Shown here piece by piece: positions 1 to 5,339 of a stretch of DNA of 5,634 nt. The position numbers and the translations under genes are program-made. The notes below the pieces were generated by a model. It worked only from the letters and a program-made list of their open reading frames with translations, had not been told where the DNA came from and did not search any database. Numbering within the stretch: the first letter of the stretch is position 1; the number at the start of each line of letters is the position of its first letter. The DNA is from Armatimonadota bacterium (GTDB lineage Bacteria > Armatimonadota > UBA5829): assembly GCA_026415535.1 (NCBI GenBank), contig JAOAGX010000159.1:1-5634 (forward strand), in the 5' to 3' direction.

Positions 1-348
1 GCAGTAATGAGCCCCCCTGTGGGACATCGCGGCGGTTTCGGGTTTGTGATGAGGGTGTCGAAATGGGCTGTCCGTCGTTATGGAGGCGCAGACGTAAGTG
101 CCCCGCTGTCAGGACAGAGAGCGGTAAGACGCGCGCTTCTCGAAGACATCGGGGGATTTGCACCCGGTTTCGCGGCTGAAACTATGCTCACTATCGACGC
201 ACTGCGCAAGGGCTATCGGATTGTAGAAGTCCCTTTGCCTATTTCGCATCGGTTCACTGGCCGCGACTGGGCAGGTTTTGTCCACCGTGCTCGCCAGTTT
301 ATAGATATTCTCCTAGCCCTACGGCGTAGAAGAAGGTGTCGTCGTTGA
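1..348 (+). CDS. Family 2 glycosyltransferase, C-terminal part (5' end outside window)
   Basis: The frame is open from the first base and ends at the TGA at 346-348, leaving about 115 C-terminal residues; the nucleotide-sugar-binding N-terminal half is missing. The visible part matches the end of the GT-A fold in DPM1-like family 2 glycosyltransferases: a SGQRA motif (window residues 37-41), then a GF..E..LTIDALRKGYRIVEVPL block, then SHR.TGRD and a helix ending in a very basic tail (LALRRRRRCRR). Enzymes of this type move a sugar from a nucleotide donor to a lipid or protein acceptor at the inner face of the membrane. The ATG at 7 is an internal methionine, not the start. A GT4-type polyprenyl-phosphate transferase lies downstream on the same strand, which supports a role in envelope glycan synthesis. 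The family is well supported; donor and acceptor cannot be told. Confidence 0.85.
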   Translation, partial: AVMSPPVGHRGGFGFVMRVSKWAVRRYGGADVSAPLSGQRAVRRALLEDIGGFAPGFAAETMLTIDALRKGYRIVEVPLPISHRFTGRDWAGFVHRARQFIDILLALRRRRRCRR

Positions 349-372
349 GATCGCACACTGTTGGAGGCATTA

Positions 373-429
373 GTGATTAATACGCAACAAATTGGCACGT
401 CGAAGGAGTTTGAAGGTCGTGCGATCTAG
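373..429 (+). other. Possible 18-codon upstream ORF overlapping the next gene start
   Basis: A GTG at 373 sits 5 bases after a strong Shine-Dalgarno sequence GGAGG (363-367) and opens an 18-codon frame ending with TAG at 427-429. It overlaps the GTG start of the next gene (419) by 11 bases in another frame. It could be a leader peptide that couples translation, the original start of the rhomboid-like gene separated from it by a frameshift, or chance. No recognisable peptide is encoded. Confidence 0.2.
403..408 (+). promoter_or_regulatory. Ribosome binding site deciding the GTG start at 419
   Basis: AAGGAG lies 10 bases before the GTG at 419. The other in-frame starts are worse: TTG at 392 has no Shine-Dalgarno at a usable distance, and TTG at 410 is only 1 base after this one. 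The site therefore favours GTG 419 as the start of the rhomboid-like gene. Confidence 0.55.
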
Positions 430-1168
430 AAGAATCGAGAATTTTTCGTACTGGCTAGTACAAGACCGAATCCCCCTAGTCAAGGCCTTGATCATTTGCA
501 ACGCTGCCACCTTCTTCATCATCACACTTGGCAATCTGCAGTTTGTGGAACGTCTTTTCGTGTTCGATCCGGCGTGGATAATAGCATCCCCCTGGACGGT
601 GGCGACGTATCCGCTGGTTGGTAGCAGGGATGACCTTATATCGCTTATTTTCGCCTCTATATGGCTTTGGTTTGCTGGAGGTGGCCTTGAACGATCATGG
701 GGCACTGGTAAATTCGGCGCTTTCTTTTTCGGAATGTCAGCGGCGTCCGCGCTCGGCTTGCTGGCTGGATATGCATTGACAGGTGTCTCTGCTCCGGTTT
801 CGGGCCTATGGCTTCCACTAGCCGGGGTGACGGTGGCATTCGGAATGCTCAACCCGGAGGAGCAAGCTCTTCTGTGGTTCGTGATCCCTATCAAACTCAA
901 ATACCTTGCTCTAATTGCCGTAGGGGTAGTCCTCGTTTCTTACGGACGCGCCAACATCACGCTCGGCGCTCTTGCCTTGACGGGATGCGCTTTTTCCTAC
1001 TGGTGGGTCAGAGGTAGAAGGTCATTCTTGTTGGGAAGACACGTATCAACTCGCGGCAAGGCGATTCGAATCCATCGCGGCAAAAGCGCGCTCCGGTGGC
1101 TCAATCCGCTTAACTGGTATCGTGAGTACCGCGATCGCAAGCGTTTGAGAGACCTGTTTCATAACTAG
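419..1168 (+). CDS. Rhomboid-fold membrane protein, probably without protease activity
   Basis: This is a 249-residue protein counted from GTG 419 (a TTG at 392 would add 9 residues). Six hydrophobic segments are visible at about residues 20-38, 75-88, 99-122, 130-144, 162-176 and 180-197, followed by a basic tail of about 50 residues rich in Arg, Lys and Trp. Family landmarks are present: PW..ATY before helix 2, then WLWFAGGGLERSWGTGKF, a PVSG at the helix 4 serine position, and FVIPIK before helix 5. In active rhomboids helix 2 carries HxxxN, helix 4 GxSG, and helix 6 a catalytic His. Aligned by eye, the helix 2 His and Asn are Ser75 and Ala79, and the helix 6 His is Thr181 (ITLGA in place of the usual HxGG); only Ser128 remains. 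I infer an inactive rhomboid that may bind, traffic or scaffold membrane proteins. It lies 70 bases after the glycosyltransferase and is probably co-transcribed. Fold fairly sure; function unknown. Confidence 0.72.
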   Translation: MRSRRIENFSYWLVQDRIPLVKALIICNAATFFIITLGNLQFVERLFVFDPAWIIASPWTVATYPLVGSRDDLISLIFASIWLWFAGGGLERSWGTGKFGAFFFGMSAASALGLLAGYALTGVSAPVSGLWLPLAGVTVAFGMLNPEEQALLWFVIPIKLKYLALIAVGVVLVSYGRANITLGALALTGCAFSYWWVRGRRSFLLGRHVSTRGKAIRIHRGKSALRWLNPLNWYREYRDRKRLRDLFHN

Positions 1169-1231
1169 GATAGACGGACCATCGGAATATACTCTTGAAC
1201 CCTCGGGAAAGCCTTGAAGCAAAGTGGAATT

Positions 1232-1390
1232 ATGTTCGAAACATTCTGGCGCGACGAGATTTGGCGTCTGATGCCTCCAGCTAGCCATTTCAGGGTGAGG
1301 TCTATAAGCTCCATTAGACACTCGCGAACTATGCGTATCGTGAGGAGCTTTTTACTCACCAATCTTAGCAAAAATTTCGCTCTTCTATGA
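1232..1390 (+). CDS. Possible small protein (52 aa) overlapping the GT4 start
   Basis: The 218 bases between the rhomboid-like gene and the GT4 gene hold a 52-codon frame starting at ATG 1232, with TTG 1214 as an alternative start. It ends in a TGA whose first two bases are the TG of the downstream ATG, giving an ATGA overlap (1387-1390), the classic arrangement for translational coupling. Only a weak ribosome site (GTGGA, 1224-1228) precedes it. The peptide is rich in Arg, Ser, Trp and Phe, has no Cys and a net positive charge, and ends in a short hydrophobic stretch (SFLLTNLSKNFALL); I do not recognise it. The GT4 ATG has no clear Shine-Dalgarno of its own, so ribosomes arriving from this frame would explain how it is started. 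It may be a real small protein, a coupling leader, or chance. Confidence 0.35.
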   Translation: MFETFWRDEIWRLMPPASHFRVRSISSIRHSRTMRIVRSFLLTNLSKNFALL

Positions 1391-2205
1391 CGCTCGTTGT
1401 GACACTAGTACTTCTGATAAGCAGCGTAGCTCACTTGTTAGCGATCCGTCTGGCACCCAGGCTCCGCCTGATCAAGTCCAACTTCTTGAACAGACCTGTC
1501 CTAGGGTCGTATGGCGTGATCTCGTTTGTAGACATTGCAGGACTGATTGGTGCAGGGCTGGCTTTGGGCATCGTCTCAGCAAGGGACGCTGTGCTCTATT
1601 TGACCGTGATGGGGTCAATGTGCGTGCTCGGACTAATCGACGACGTCTTTGGATCGCGTGAAGTAGGCGGATTTAGAGGCCATTTTACCAAGCTTTTCGT
1701 CGAACGCAAAATCACAACAGGCGCGATCAAGGCCGTCGGCGGAGGAATAGTAGGAATTGTCGCTGGTTGGGAAGTCTCCGGTGGAAATACGGCACGATGG
1801 GTTACAGCCGCACTAATAATACCCCTATCAGCAAACGTCCTCAACATAGTGGACTTACGTCCGTGCCGCGCAGTGGCTGTATTTTTCCTCGGATTAGTTG
1901 TAACATGTGTTCTGGCGTGCGGTCGTTTGGCGGCGCCATGGATTGTGCTGACAATTGCACTTGTAAGCTTAGCTTGGGCAGTTGCCGACTCCCGCGGCAG
2001 AGCTATGATGGGTGACTCAGGCTCCAACTCGCTGGGCGCGGCGTTGGGACTGACGATTGCTCTCAGTTTGAAAGTTTATTGGCAGATCGGAGCGATCGTA
2101 TTGCTGGCGGCGGTAAACTGGTATTCAGAGAAACACTCTATCTCGGAGCTGATCGCGAAGAATCGTATATTGCGGGCAGTAGACAACCGATTGGGGGTGC
2201 GGTAG
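1387..2205 (+). CDS. MraY/WecA-type (GT4) polyprenyl-phosphate sugar-phosphate transferase
   Basis: This 272-residue, very hydrophobic protein has about eight or more membrane segments. The signature sequences of the superfamily appear in order: an Asp pair in LIDDVFG (Asp85-Asp86) on a cytoplasmic loop, the catalytic loop NVLNIVDLRP (Asn150, Asn153, Asp156), MMGDSGSNSLG (Asp210) before a membrane helix, and a C-terminal EKHS.SE.I..N..L...D.LG block. Members transfer a sugar phosphate from a UDP-sugar to undecaprenyl phosphate, with Mg2+ held by the Asp residues. The length is short compared with MraY (about 320-360), as in the divergent GT4 proteins found beside GT2 and copper-transporter-like genes in several Gram-positive lineages, so I would not call it mraY itself. 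Usual DLRPG is DLRPC here (Cys160). The start ATG overlaps the stop of a possible small ORF and lacks a Shine-Dalgarno. Family sure, sugar unknown. Confidence 0.87.
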   Translation: MTLVVTLVLLISSVAHLLAIRLAPRLRLIKSNFLNRPVLGSYGVISFVDIAGLIGAGLALGIVSARDAVLYLTVMGSMCVLGLIDDVFGSREVGGFRGHFTKLFVERKITTGAIKAVGGGIVGIVAGWEVSGGNTARWVTAALIIPLSANVLNIVDLRPCRAVAVFFLGLVVTCVLACGRLAAPWIVLTIALVSLAWAVADSRGRAMMGDSGSNSLGAALGLTIALSLKVYWQIGAIVLLAAVNWYSEKHSISELIAKNRILRAVDNRLGVR

Positions 2206-2207
2206 AA

Positions 2208-2411
2208 TTGGCCGAGATTAAAATCGATAAGGAGCGGTGCAAAGGTTGCGAGCTGTGCGTGTACTTCTGCCCCAAAGGTTGTATAACAATGGAAGAAGGC
2301 TTCAATAGCAAAGGCTACCGACCGTCTTGCTTCGGTAAGCGTGACGAATGCACCGGCTGCGCGATCTGCGCTCGCGTGTGTCCCGACGTGGCAATCGAAG
2401 TCTGGAGGTAA
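2208..2411 (+). CDS. korD: 2-oxoacid:ferredoxin oxidoreductase, ferredoxin-like delta subunit
   Basis: A 67-residue protein with two [4Fe-4S] cluster motifs: CxxCxxCxxxCP with Cys11, 14, 17 and 21, and CxxCxxCxxxCP with Cys48, 51, 54 and 58. This is the 2x[4Fe-4S] ferredoxin fold of the delta subunit, which carries electrons from the thiamine site to free ferredoxin. I chose the TTG at 2208 because the protein then begins AEIKIDKERCKGC, the usual start for this subunit, and because a G-rich ribosome site (GGGGGTG, 2193-2199) lies 8 bases before it. Only 2 bases separate it from the GT4 stop, and its TAA overlaps the ribosome site of the alpha gene. Two further cysteines (Cys25, Cys41) are not needed for the clusters. 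The neighbours fix its role; as a lone gene it could only be called a ferredoxin. Confidence 0.9.
   Translation: MAEIKIDKERCKGCELCVYFCPKGCITMEEGFNSKGYRPSCFGKRDECTGCAICARVCPDVAIEVWR
2404..2408 (+). promoter_or_regulatory. Ribosome binding site of the alpha-subunit gene
   Basis: GGAGG ends 9 bases before the ATG at 2418 and directly precedes the TAA of the ferredoxin-subunit gene, so the last codons of that gene double as the ribosome site. It supports ATG 2418 and tight coupling of the two subunits. Confidence 0.8.
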
Positions 2412-2417
2412 CAGCCA

Positions 2418-3509
2418 ATGGCAACAAAAAAGCTCATCAAAGGAAATGTCGCGATCTGCCACGGGGCAATAGCAGCCAGATGCGATGCCTTCTTCGGATA
2501 CCCCATCACTCCCCAGAACGAAATTCCTGAAAAGATGTCTGAGCTCATGCCAGCACACGGCCGAGAATTTTTGCAGGCCGAAAGCGAAGTCGCGGCGATA
2601 AACATGGTCTACGGAGCCGCCTGCGCGGGCAAACGAGCAATGACTTCCTCTTCCAGTCCGGGTATAAGCCTCAAGACTGAAGGGCTTTCGTATATTGCCG
2701 CCTGTGAACTGCCGTGCGTGATTGTGAACGTCCAAAGAGGAGGGCCTGGATTAGGCAACACCTTACCCGGACAGGCAGACTACTTCCAAGCCGTTAAAGG
2801 AGGGGGCCACGGCGACTATAGACTGATTACAATTGCCCCTTGGAGCGTGCAGGAGTGCTATGAATTCATGCCGCTCGCTTTCGATCTGGCTGATCGCTAC
2901 CGAAACCCGGTGATGGTCCTGATGGACGCAATCGTCGGGCAGATGCTTGAACCCGTCGATCTGCACGAAAACTTCGAGATCCACGAGTATCCCAAACCAT
3001 GGGCAACCAACGGTGCACGAGGCAGGGCACACAATATTATTAATTCACTTTGGATCAAAACCGAGGTAATGGAAGGGCTCAACAATCGCATTCAGGCAAA
3101 ATACGCCGCCGCACGCCGTCATGAGGTCAGGTATCAAGAGTATCGCACGGACGACGCTGACCTAGTTCTGGTTGCATACGGGAGCACGGCGCGCATTTGC
3201 CGTTCAGTAGTAGATATGGCGCGTGACGAAGGGATAGCGGTCGGACTTTTCCGACCAATCAGCCTATACCCATTCCCCGAACAACAAATAGCAGACCTAG
3301 CAGCAAGCGGGAGACGTTTTTTAGTTGCAGAGATGAGCGCAGGTCAGATGGTAGAAGACGTCCGGTTGGCCGTCAATGGATCGACAGACGTTTACTTCCA
3401 CGGCCGCACAGGCGGAGCCGTGCCCACGCCTACAGAAATACTTAACAAGGTAAGAGCGGTATTCGGCAAACCTCCGGTCGTGTCGCATTACGGCAGAACG
3501 GAGGGATAA
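2418..3509 (+). CDS. vorB: 2-oxoacid:ferredoxin oxidoreductase alpha subunit (VorB/KorA type)
   Basis: A 363-residue protein of the usual length for the VorB family (about 350-360), carrying the pyrimidine-binding domain of the thiamine diphosphate fold. Landmarks are GYPITPQNE (residues 27-35), where family members hold the 2-oxoacid; LQAESEVAAINMVYGAA with the conserved acidic pair Glu55/Glu57; the TSSSSPGISL turn (76-85); RGGPGLG (107-113); and QADYFQAVKGGGHGDYRLI (119-137). A C-terminal domain from about 245 (ADLVLVAYGS) is the transketolase-like part. With the beta subunit it would convert a 2-oxoacid, CoA and oxidised ferredoxin to acyl-CoA, CO2 and reduced ferredoxin. Similarity looks closest to the 3-methyl-2-oxobutanoate enzymes (VorB), used in branched-chain amino acid breakdown or reductive synthesis, but 2-oxoglutarate (KorA) cannot be excluded. 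The frame is intact; an unusual 267-base gap follows before the beta gene. Confidence 0.93.
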   Translation: MATKKLIKGNVAICHGAIAARCDAFFGYPITPQNEIPEKMSELMPAHGREFLQAESEVAAINMVYGAACAGKRAMTSSSSPGISLKTEGLSYIAACELPCVIVNVQRGGPGLGNTLPGQADYFQAVKGGGHGDYRLITIAPWSVQECYEFMPLAFDLADRYRNPVMVLMDAIVGQMLEPVDLHENFEIHEYPKPWATNGARGRAHNIINSLWIKTEVMEGLNNRIQAKYAAARRHEVRYQEYRTDDADLVLVAYGSTARICRSVVDMARDEGIAVGLFRPISLYPFPEQQIADLAASGRRFLVAEMSAGQMVEDVRLAVNGSTDVYFHGRTGGAVPTPTEILNKVRAVFGKPPVVSHYGRTEG

Positions 3510-3514
3510 GTGTT

Positions 3515-3577
3515 TCATCCTGAGCGCAGCGAAGGATCTAAGCTACAGATTTAGATTCTTCGCTGCGCTCAGGGTGA
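3515..3577 (+). repeat. HPERSEESK-type palindromic repeat (REP/MITE-like hairpin)
   Basis: Two 26-base arms (3515-3540 and 3552-3577) are inverted copies around an 11-base loop. They match at 24 of 26 positions, and both differences become G-U pairs in RNA, so the transcript could fold into an almost uninterrupted 26-bp stem. The core CTGAGCGCAGCGAAGGATC is the known intergenic repeat whose translation gives the false peptide HPERSEESK in many environmental bacterial genomes. Read forward, the left arm gives HPERSEGSK; read on the - strand, the right arm gives HPERSEESK. It starts 6 bases after the alpha-subunit stop. There is no transposase nearby, so any mobility would be in trans. It could also affect mRNA stability inside the operon. 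Confidence 0.88.
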
Positions 3578-3654
3578 CAAAGGTAAGATAGTACAAGGCC
3601 AGTAGAGGACAGCAACTGCGGTTTTACCAGATGATTGTGCGGGAGCTTGTGTTG

Positions 3655-3671
3655 ATATGGCCTGGCCATAT
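3655..3671. repeat. 17-bp perfect palindrome in the alpha-beta gap
   Basis: ATATGGCC-T-GGCCATAT is perfectly symmetric around base 3663. In RNA it would give a 6-bp stem with a 5-base loop; in DNA it is the size of a dimeric regulator site. There is no clear promoter next to it, so neither reading is shown. Confidence 0.5.
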
Positions 3672-3689
3672 ACACTCTTCGGCCGCTGT

Positions 3690-3726
3690 AGTTGTTCCAG
3701 ATGGCTGCGCAAGCGTCTGAACAACT
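3690..3726. repeat. Inverted repeat ahead of the beta-subunit gene
   Basis: AGTTGTTC (3690-3697) and GAACAACT (3719-3726) are exact inverted copies; with one bulged C the pairing extends by three more bases (AGA/TCT), leaving a 14-base loop (3702-3715). No T-run follows on the + strand, so it is not an obvious terminator. It ends 50 bases before the beta-subunit ATG and may be part of the same inserted element as the upstream palindromes. Confidence 0.5.
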
Positions 3727-3764
3727 CGTAAAAACCAGGCTTGCAAAGTGTCGGCAGCTACGAC

Positions 3765-3770
3765 AAGGGG
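3765..3770 (+). promoter_or_regulatory. Ribosome binding site deciding the beta-subunit start
   Basis: AAGGGG lies 6 bases before ATG 3777. An in-frame TTG at 3741 would add 12 residues unlike the family and has no ribosome site, so ATG 3777 is preferred. Confidence 0.65.
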
Positions 3771-3776
3771 AAGTTG

Positions 3777-4511
3777 ATGGAAAAGGTATTTGGAAGGCCA
3801 AAAGGGCTTACAAATGTCGAGTTCGCTTACTGCGCTGGCTGTCATCATAGCATTGTGCACCGGATTATCGCCGAGACAATGGACGAACTCGATATAATTC
3901 ACAATACTATAGGCATATGCCCGGTCGGCTGCGCCGTTTTTATGTATGAATATATGTCCTGTGATATGATTGAGGCTGCACACGGACGTGCGCCAGCAGT
4001 AGCGACTGGTGTTAAGCGCGTCCTGCCCGACCGGGTTGTCTTTACCTACCAGGGCGATGGTGACCTCGCTTCCATAGGAACCGCTGAAATAATTCATGCT
4101 GCTGCTAGAGGGGAAAATATCTCGGTCATCTTCATCAACAACACGACCTACGGCATGACCGGTGGCCAGATGGCGCCGACGACACTCGTTGGCCAAAAAA
4201 CTACCACCTGCCCAGCCGGACGCGATCCAAAGGTCGCGGGCTATCCGATACGTGTATGCGAAATGCTGGCAACTCTTGACGGCCCCTCATACATCGAACG
4301 CGTATGTCCGACCAGTCCAGCCGGACTCGCAAAGACCAAGAAGGCAATCCGAAAATCGTTCGAGAACCAGATCGAGGGCAAGGGTTTCTCGCTGGTCGAA
4401 GTGCTCTCCAACTGTCCAACGCAATGGAAGATGAATCCGATTGAATCTTTTCGGTGGATAGACGAGAACATGACAAAGTGGTTCCCACCAGGTGTGTTCG
4501 TTGATAGGTAG
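3777..4511 (+). CDS. korB: 2-oxoacid:ferredoxin oxidoreductase beta subunit (thiamine diphosphate)
   Basis: A 244-residue protein that binds the thiamine diphosphate cofactor. The cofactor motif is GDGDLASIGTAE (Gly93-Asp94-Gly95) followed about 25 residues later by INNTTYGMTGGQ (Asn121-Asn122), with QMAPTT and GRDP after it, all typical of this subunit. Cys19 and Cys22 (YCAGC), Cys52 (PVGC) and Cys213 (SNCPT) fall where OFOR beta subunits hold the [4Fe-4S] cluster next to the thiamine. The family usually has YCPGCGH, while here it reads YCAGCHH. The start MEKVFGRPK.LT matches VorA/KorB proteins. It works as a heterodimer half with the alpha subunit upstream. Unlike most such operons, where the two genes touch or overlap, 267 bases with three inverted repeats lie before it; all key motifs remain, so it should still be functional. 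Confidence 0.93.
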   Translation: MEKVFGRPKGLTNVEFAYCAGCHHSIVHRIIAETMDELDIIHNTIGICPVGCAVFMYEYMSCDMIEAAHGRAPAVATGVKRVLPDRVVFTYQGDGDLASIGTAEIIHAAARGENISVIFINNTTYGMTGGQMAPTTLVGQKTTTCPAGRDPKVAGYPIRVCEMLATLDGPSYIERVCPTSPAGLAKTKKAIRKSFENQIEGKGFSLVEVLSNCPTQWKMNPIESFRWIDENMTKWFPPGVFVDR

Positions 4512-4591
4512 AACTGGTTCCTACTACCACGCTACTGGTCCTAGATGGACATCCTGAATAATCAGTCGAGTTAGCTTTTATCGTTGAGACT

Positions 4592-5134
4592 ATGAACAAA
4601 CATCACGAAGTCATAATCGCGGGGATGGGTGGACAAGGAGTAATGGTTATCGGGCAACTCCTTGCGCACGCAACAGTTATGGAAGGCCGAAACGTGGTAT
4701 GGTTTCCCGCTTATGGCCCCGAAACGCGCGGGGGAACCGCTGACTGCACGGTGATCATGTCCAGCAAGGAGATCGGCTCGCCAGTATCATCCTCGCCGGA
4801 CGCGTTGATTGCGTTGAACCAGCTCCTGCTGGATAAGTTCGCCCCGTCGGTAAAACGAGAAGGGATTATTCTTGTAAATACCTCCCTCGCCAAGCCGCCT
4901 CGGGATCGCAGCGACTGCAAAATAGTGGAGATACCGGCAAACGCAATCGCTGATGAACTAGGCAACTCCCGAGCAGCCAATATGGTGATGCTAGGAGCCT
5001 ACGTGGAGTTGGTAAAACCTGTCAAGTTGGAATCGATCAAGGCATCAATGGAAGAGGTTCTGCCTCCTAGACATCACGGACTTATTCCTTTGAACAACGC
5101 AGCTCTTGATCGTGGTGCGGCCCTAGTGGCTTAG
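4592..5134 (+). CDS. korC: 2-oxoacid:ferredoxin oxidoreductase gamma subunit
   Basis: A 180-residue protein, the normal length for the gamma subunit or domain of 2-oxoacid:ferredoxin oxidoreductases. It begins EVIIAGMGGQGVM (GMGGQG at residues 11-16), a glycine-rich turn close to the N-terminus, followed by PAYGPETRGGTADC (39-52), where related proteins have SYGPEMRGG, and later NMVMLGAY (130-137). In pyruvate:ferredoxin oxidoreductase the matching domain helps bind CoA and hold the complex together. It follows the beta gene after 80 bases in which I see no terminator or strong promoter; the ribosome site is weak (TTGAG at 4584-4588, 3 bases before ATG 4592). It closes the delta-alpha-beta-gamma set. 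Some relatives fuse gamma to alpha or lack it, so its presence as a separate gene points to the four-subunit form. Confidence 0.92.
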   Translation: MNKHHEVIIAGMGGQGVMVIGQLLAHATVMEGRNVVWFPAYGPETRGGTADCTVIMSSKEIGSPVSSSPDALIALNQLLLDKFAPSVKREGIILVNTSLAKPPRDRSDCKIVEIPANAIADELGNSRAANMVMLGAYVELVKPVKLESIKASMEEVLPPRHHGLIPLNNAALDRGAALVA

Positions 5135-5148
5135 CAACAGAAGACCGT

Positions 5149-5271
5149 TTACTCTCCAACAGAAAACTGCCGACTAGCCTTTTCTTCTTTCTTGGCCTTT
5201 TTAGCAGCCTTACGTTCCTTGACACTCTTTTTCGGAGGCTTAGGCTCTTTCCTGATCGACTTATCCTTCAT
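5149..5271 (-). CDS. Small lysine-rich protein (40 aa)
   Basis: Read on the - strand, ATG (5271-5269) opens a 40-codon frame ending in TAA at 5149. A near-ideal ribosome site, GGAGG (5283-5279), lies 7 bases before it, which is the main reason to believe the gene. The product is extremely basic: about 15 of 40 residues are Lys, with four Arg and no Cys, Trp or His. The central part is a likely charged helix with Lys-Lys and Ala-Lys repeats (SVKERKAAKKAKKEEKAS). It resembles short KxLKEKRAAKKAK-type hypothetical proteins seen in several bacterial groups, for which I know no assigned role; binding to nucleic acid is a guess from charge. It lies 68 bases after the PDZ-protein stop on the same strand, so the two may be co-transcribed, and its stop faces the gamma-subunit stop 14 bases away. 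Confidence 0.72.
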   Translation of the reverse strand: MKDKSIRKEPKPPKKSVKERKAAKKAKKEEKASRQFSVGE

Positions 5272-5275
5272 AGCG

Positions 5276-5283
5276 CCACCTCC
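5276..5283 (-). promoter_or_regulatory. Strong ribosome binding site of the small lysine-rich gene
   Basis: On the - strand GGAGGTGG precedes the ATG at 5271, with 7 bases between GGAGG and the start codon. This is among the best Shine-Dalgarno matches in the window and argues that the 40-residue frame is translated. Confidence 0.75.
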
Positions 5284-5339
5284 ATCGGATACGTAACTCA
5301 GAGCTCGTTTAGGCGGAGACCGAGAAACACGAAACCACC

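Noticed and set aside
370..900. - strand frame of 176 residues opposite the rhomboid-like gene
   Set aside because: The + strand frame has six clean membrane segments and rhomboid landmarks; the antisense product is Ser/Arg/Pro-rich without a domain.
1340..1362. GTGAG/CTCAC inverted repeat before the GT4 gene as a regulatory hairpin
   Set aside because: The stem is only 5 bp with a 10-base loop and lies inside the possible 52-residue frame; too weak to call.
2076..2735. - strand frame of 219 residues antisense to the GT4 end, ferredoxin and alpha genes
   Set aside because: It crosses three well-supported genes on the other strand and shows no family features.
3631..3720. 29-codon + strand frame in the alpha-beta gap starting at ATG 3631
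   Set aside because: Very short, no good ribosome site, and it runs through two inverted repeats; more likely repeat sequence than a gene.
3690..3726. Rho-independent terminator between the alpha and beta genes
   Set aside because: The stem is not followed by a T-run on the + strand, and it lies inside an operon whose downstream subunits need transcription.
3538..3801. - strand frame of 87 residues ending in CHPERSEESK
   Set aside because: The peptide is the known false translation of the palindromic repeat, and the rest runs antisense through the gap and the start of the beta-subunit gene; no ribosome site or family match.
3624..4196. - strand frame of 190 residues antisense to the beta-subunit gene
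   Set aside because: The + strand frame is a clear thiamine diphosphate subunit with all motifs; the antisense product has no recognisable domain and looks like a shadow of its codon pattern.
4512..4591. Regulatory element in the 80-base gap before the gamma-subunit gene
   Set aside because: Only a 4-bp stem (GTCC/GGAC) and no recognisable promoter or terminator; nothing beyond chance.
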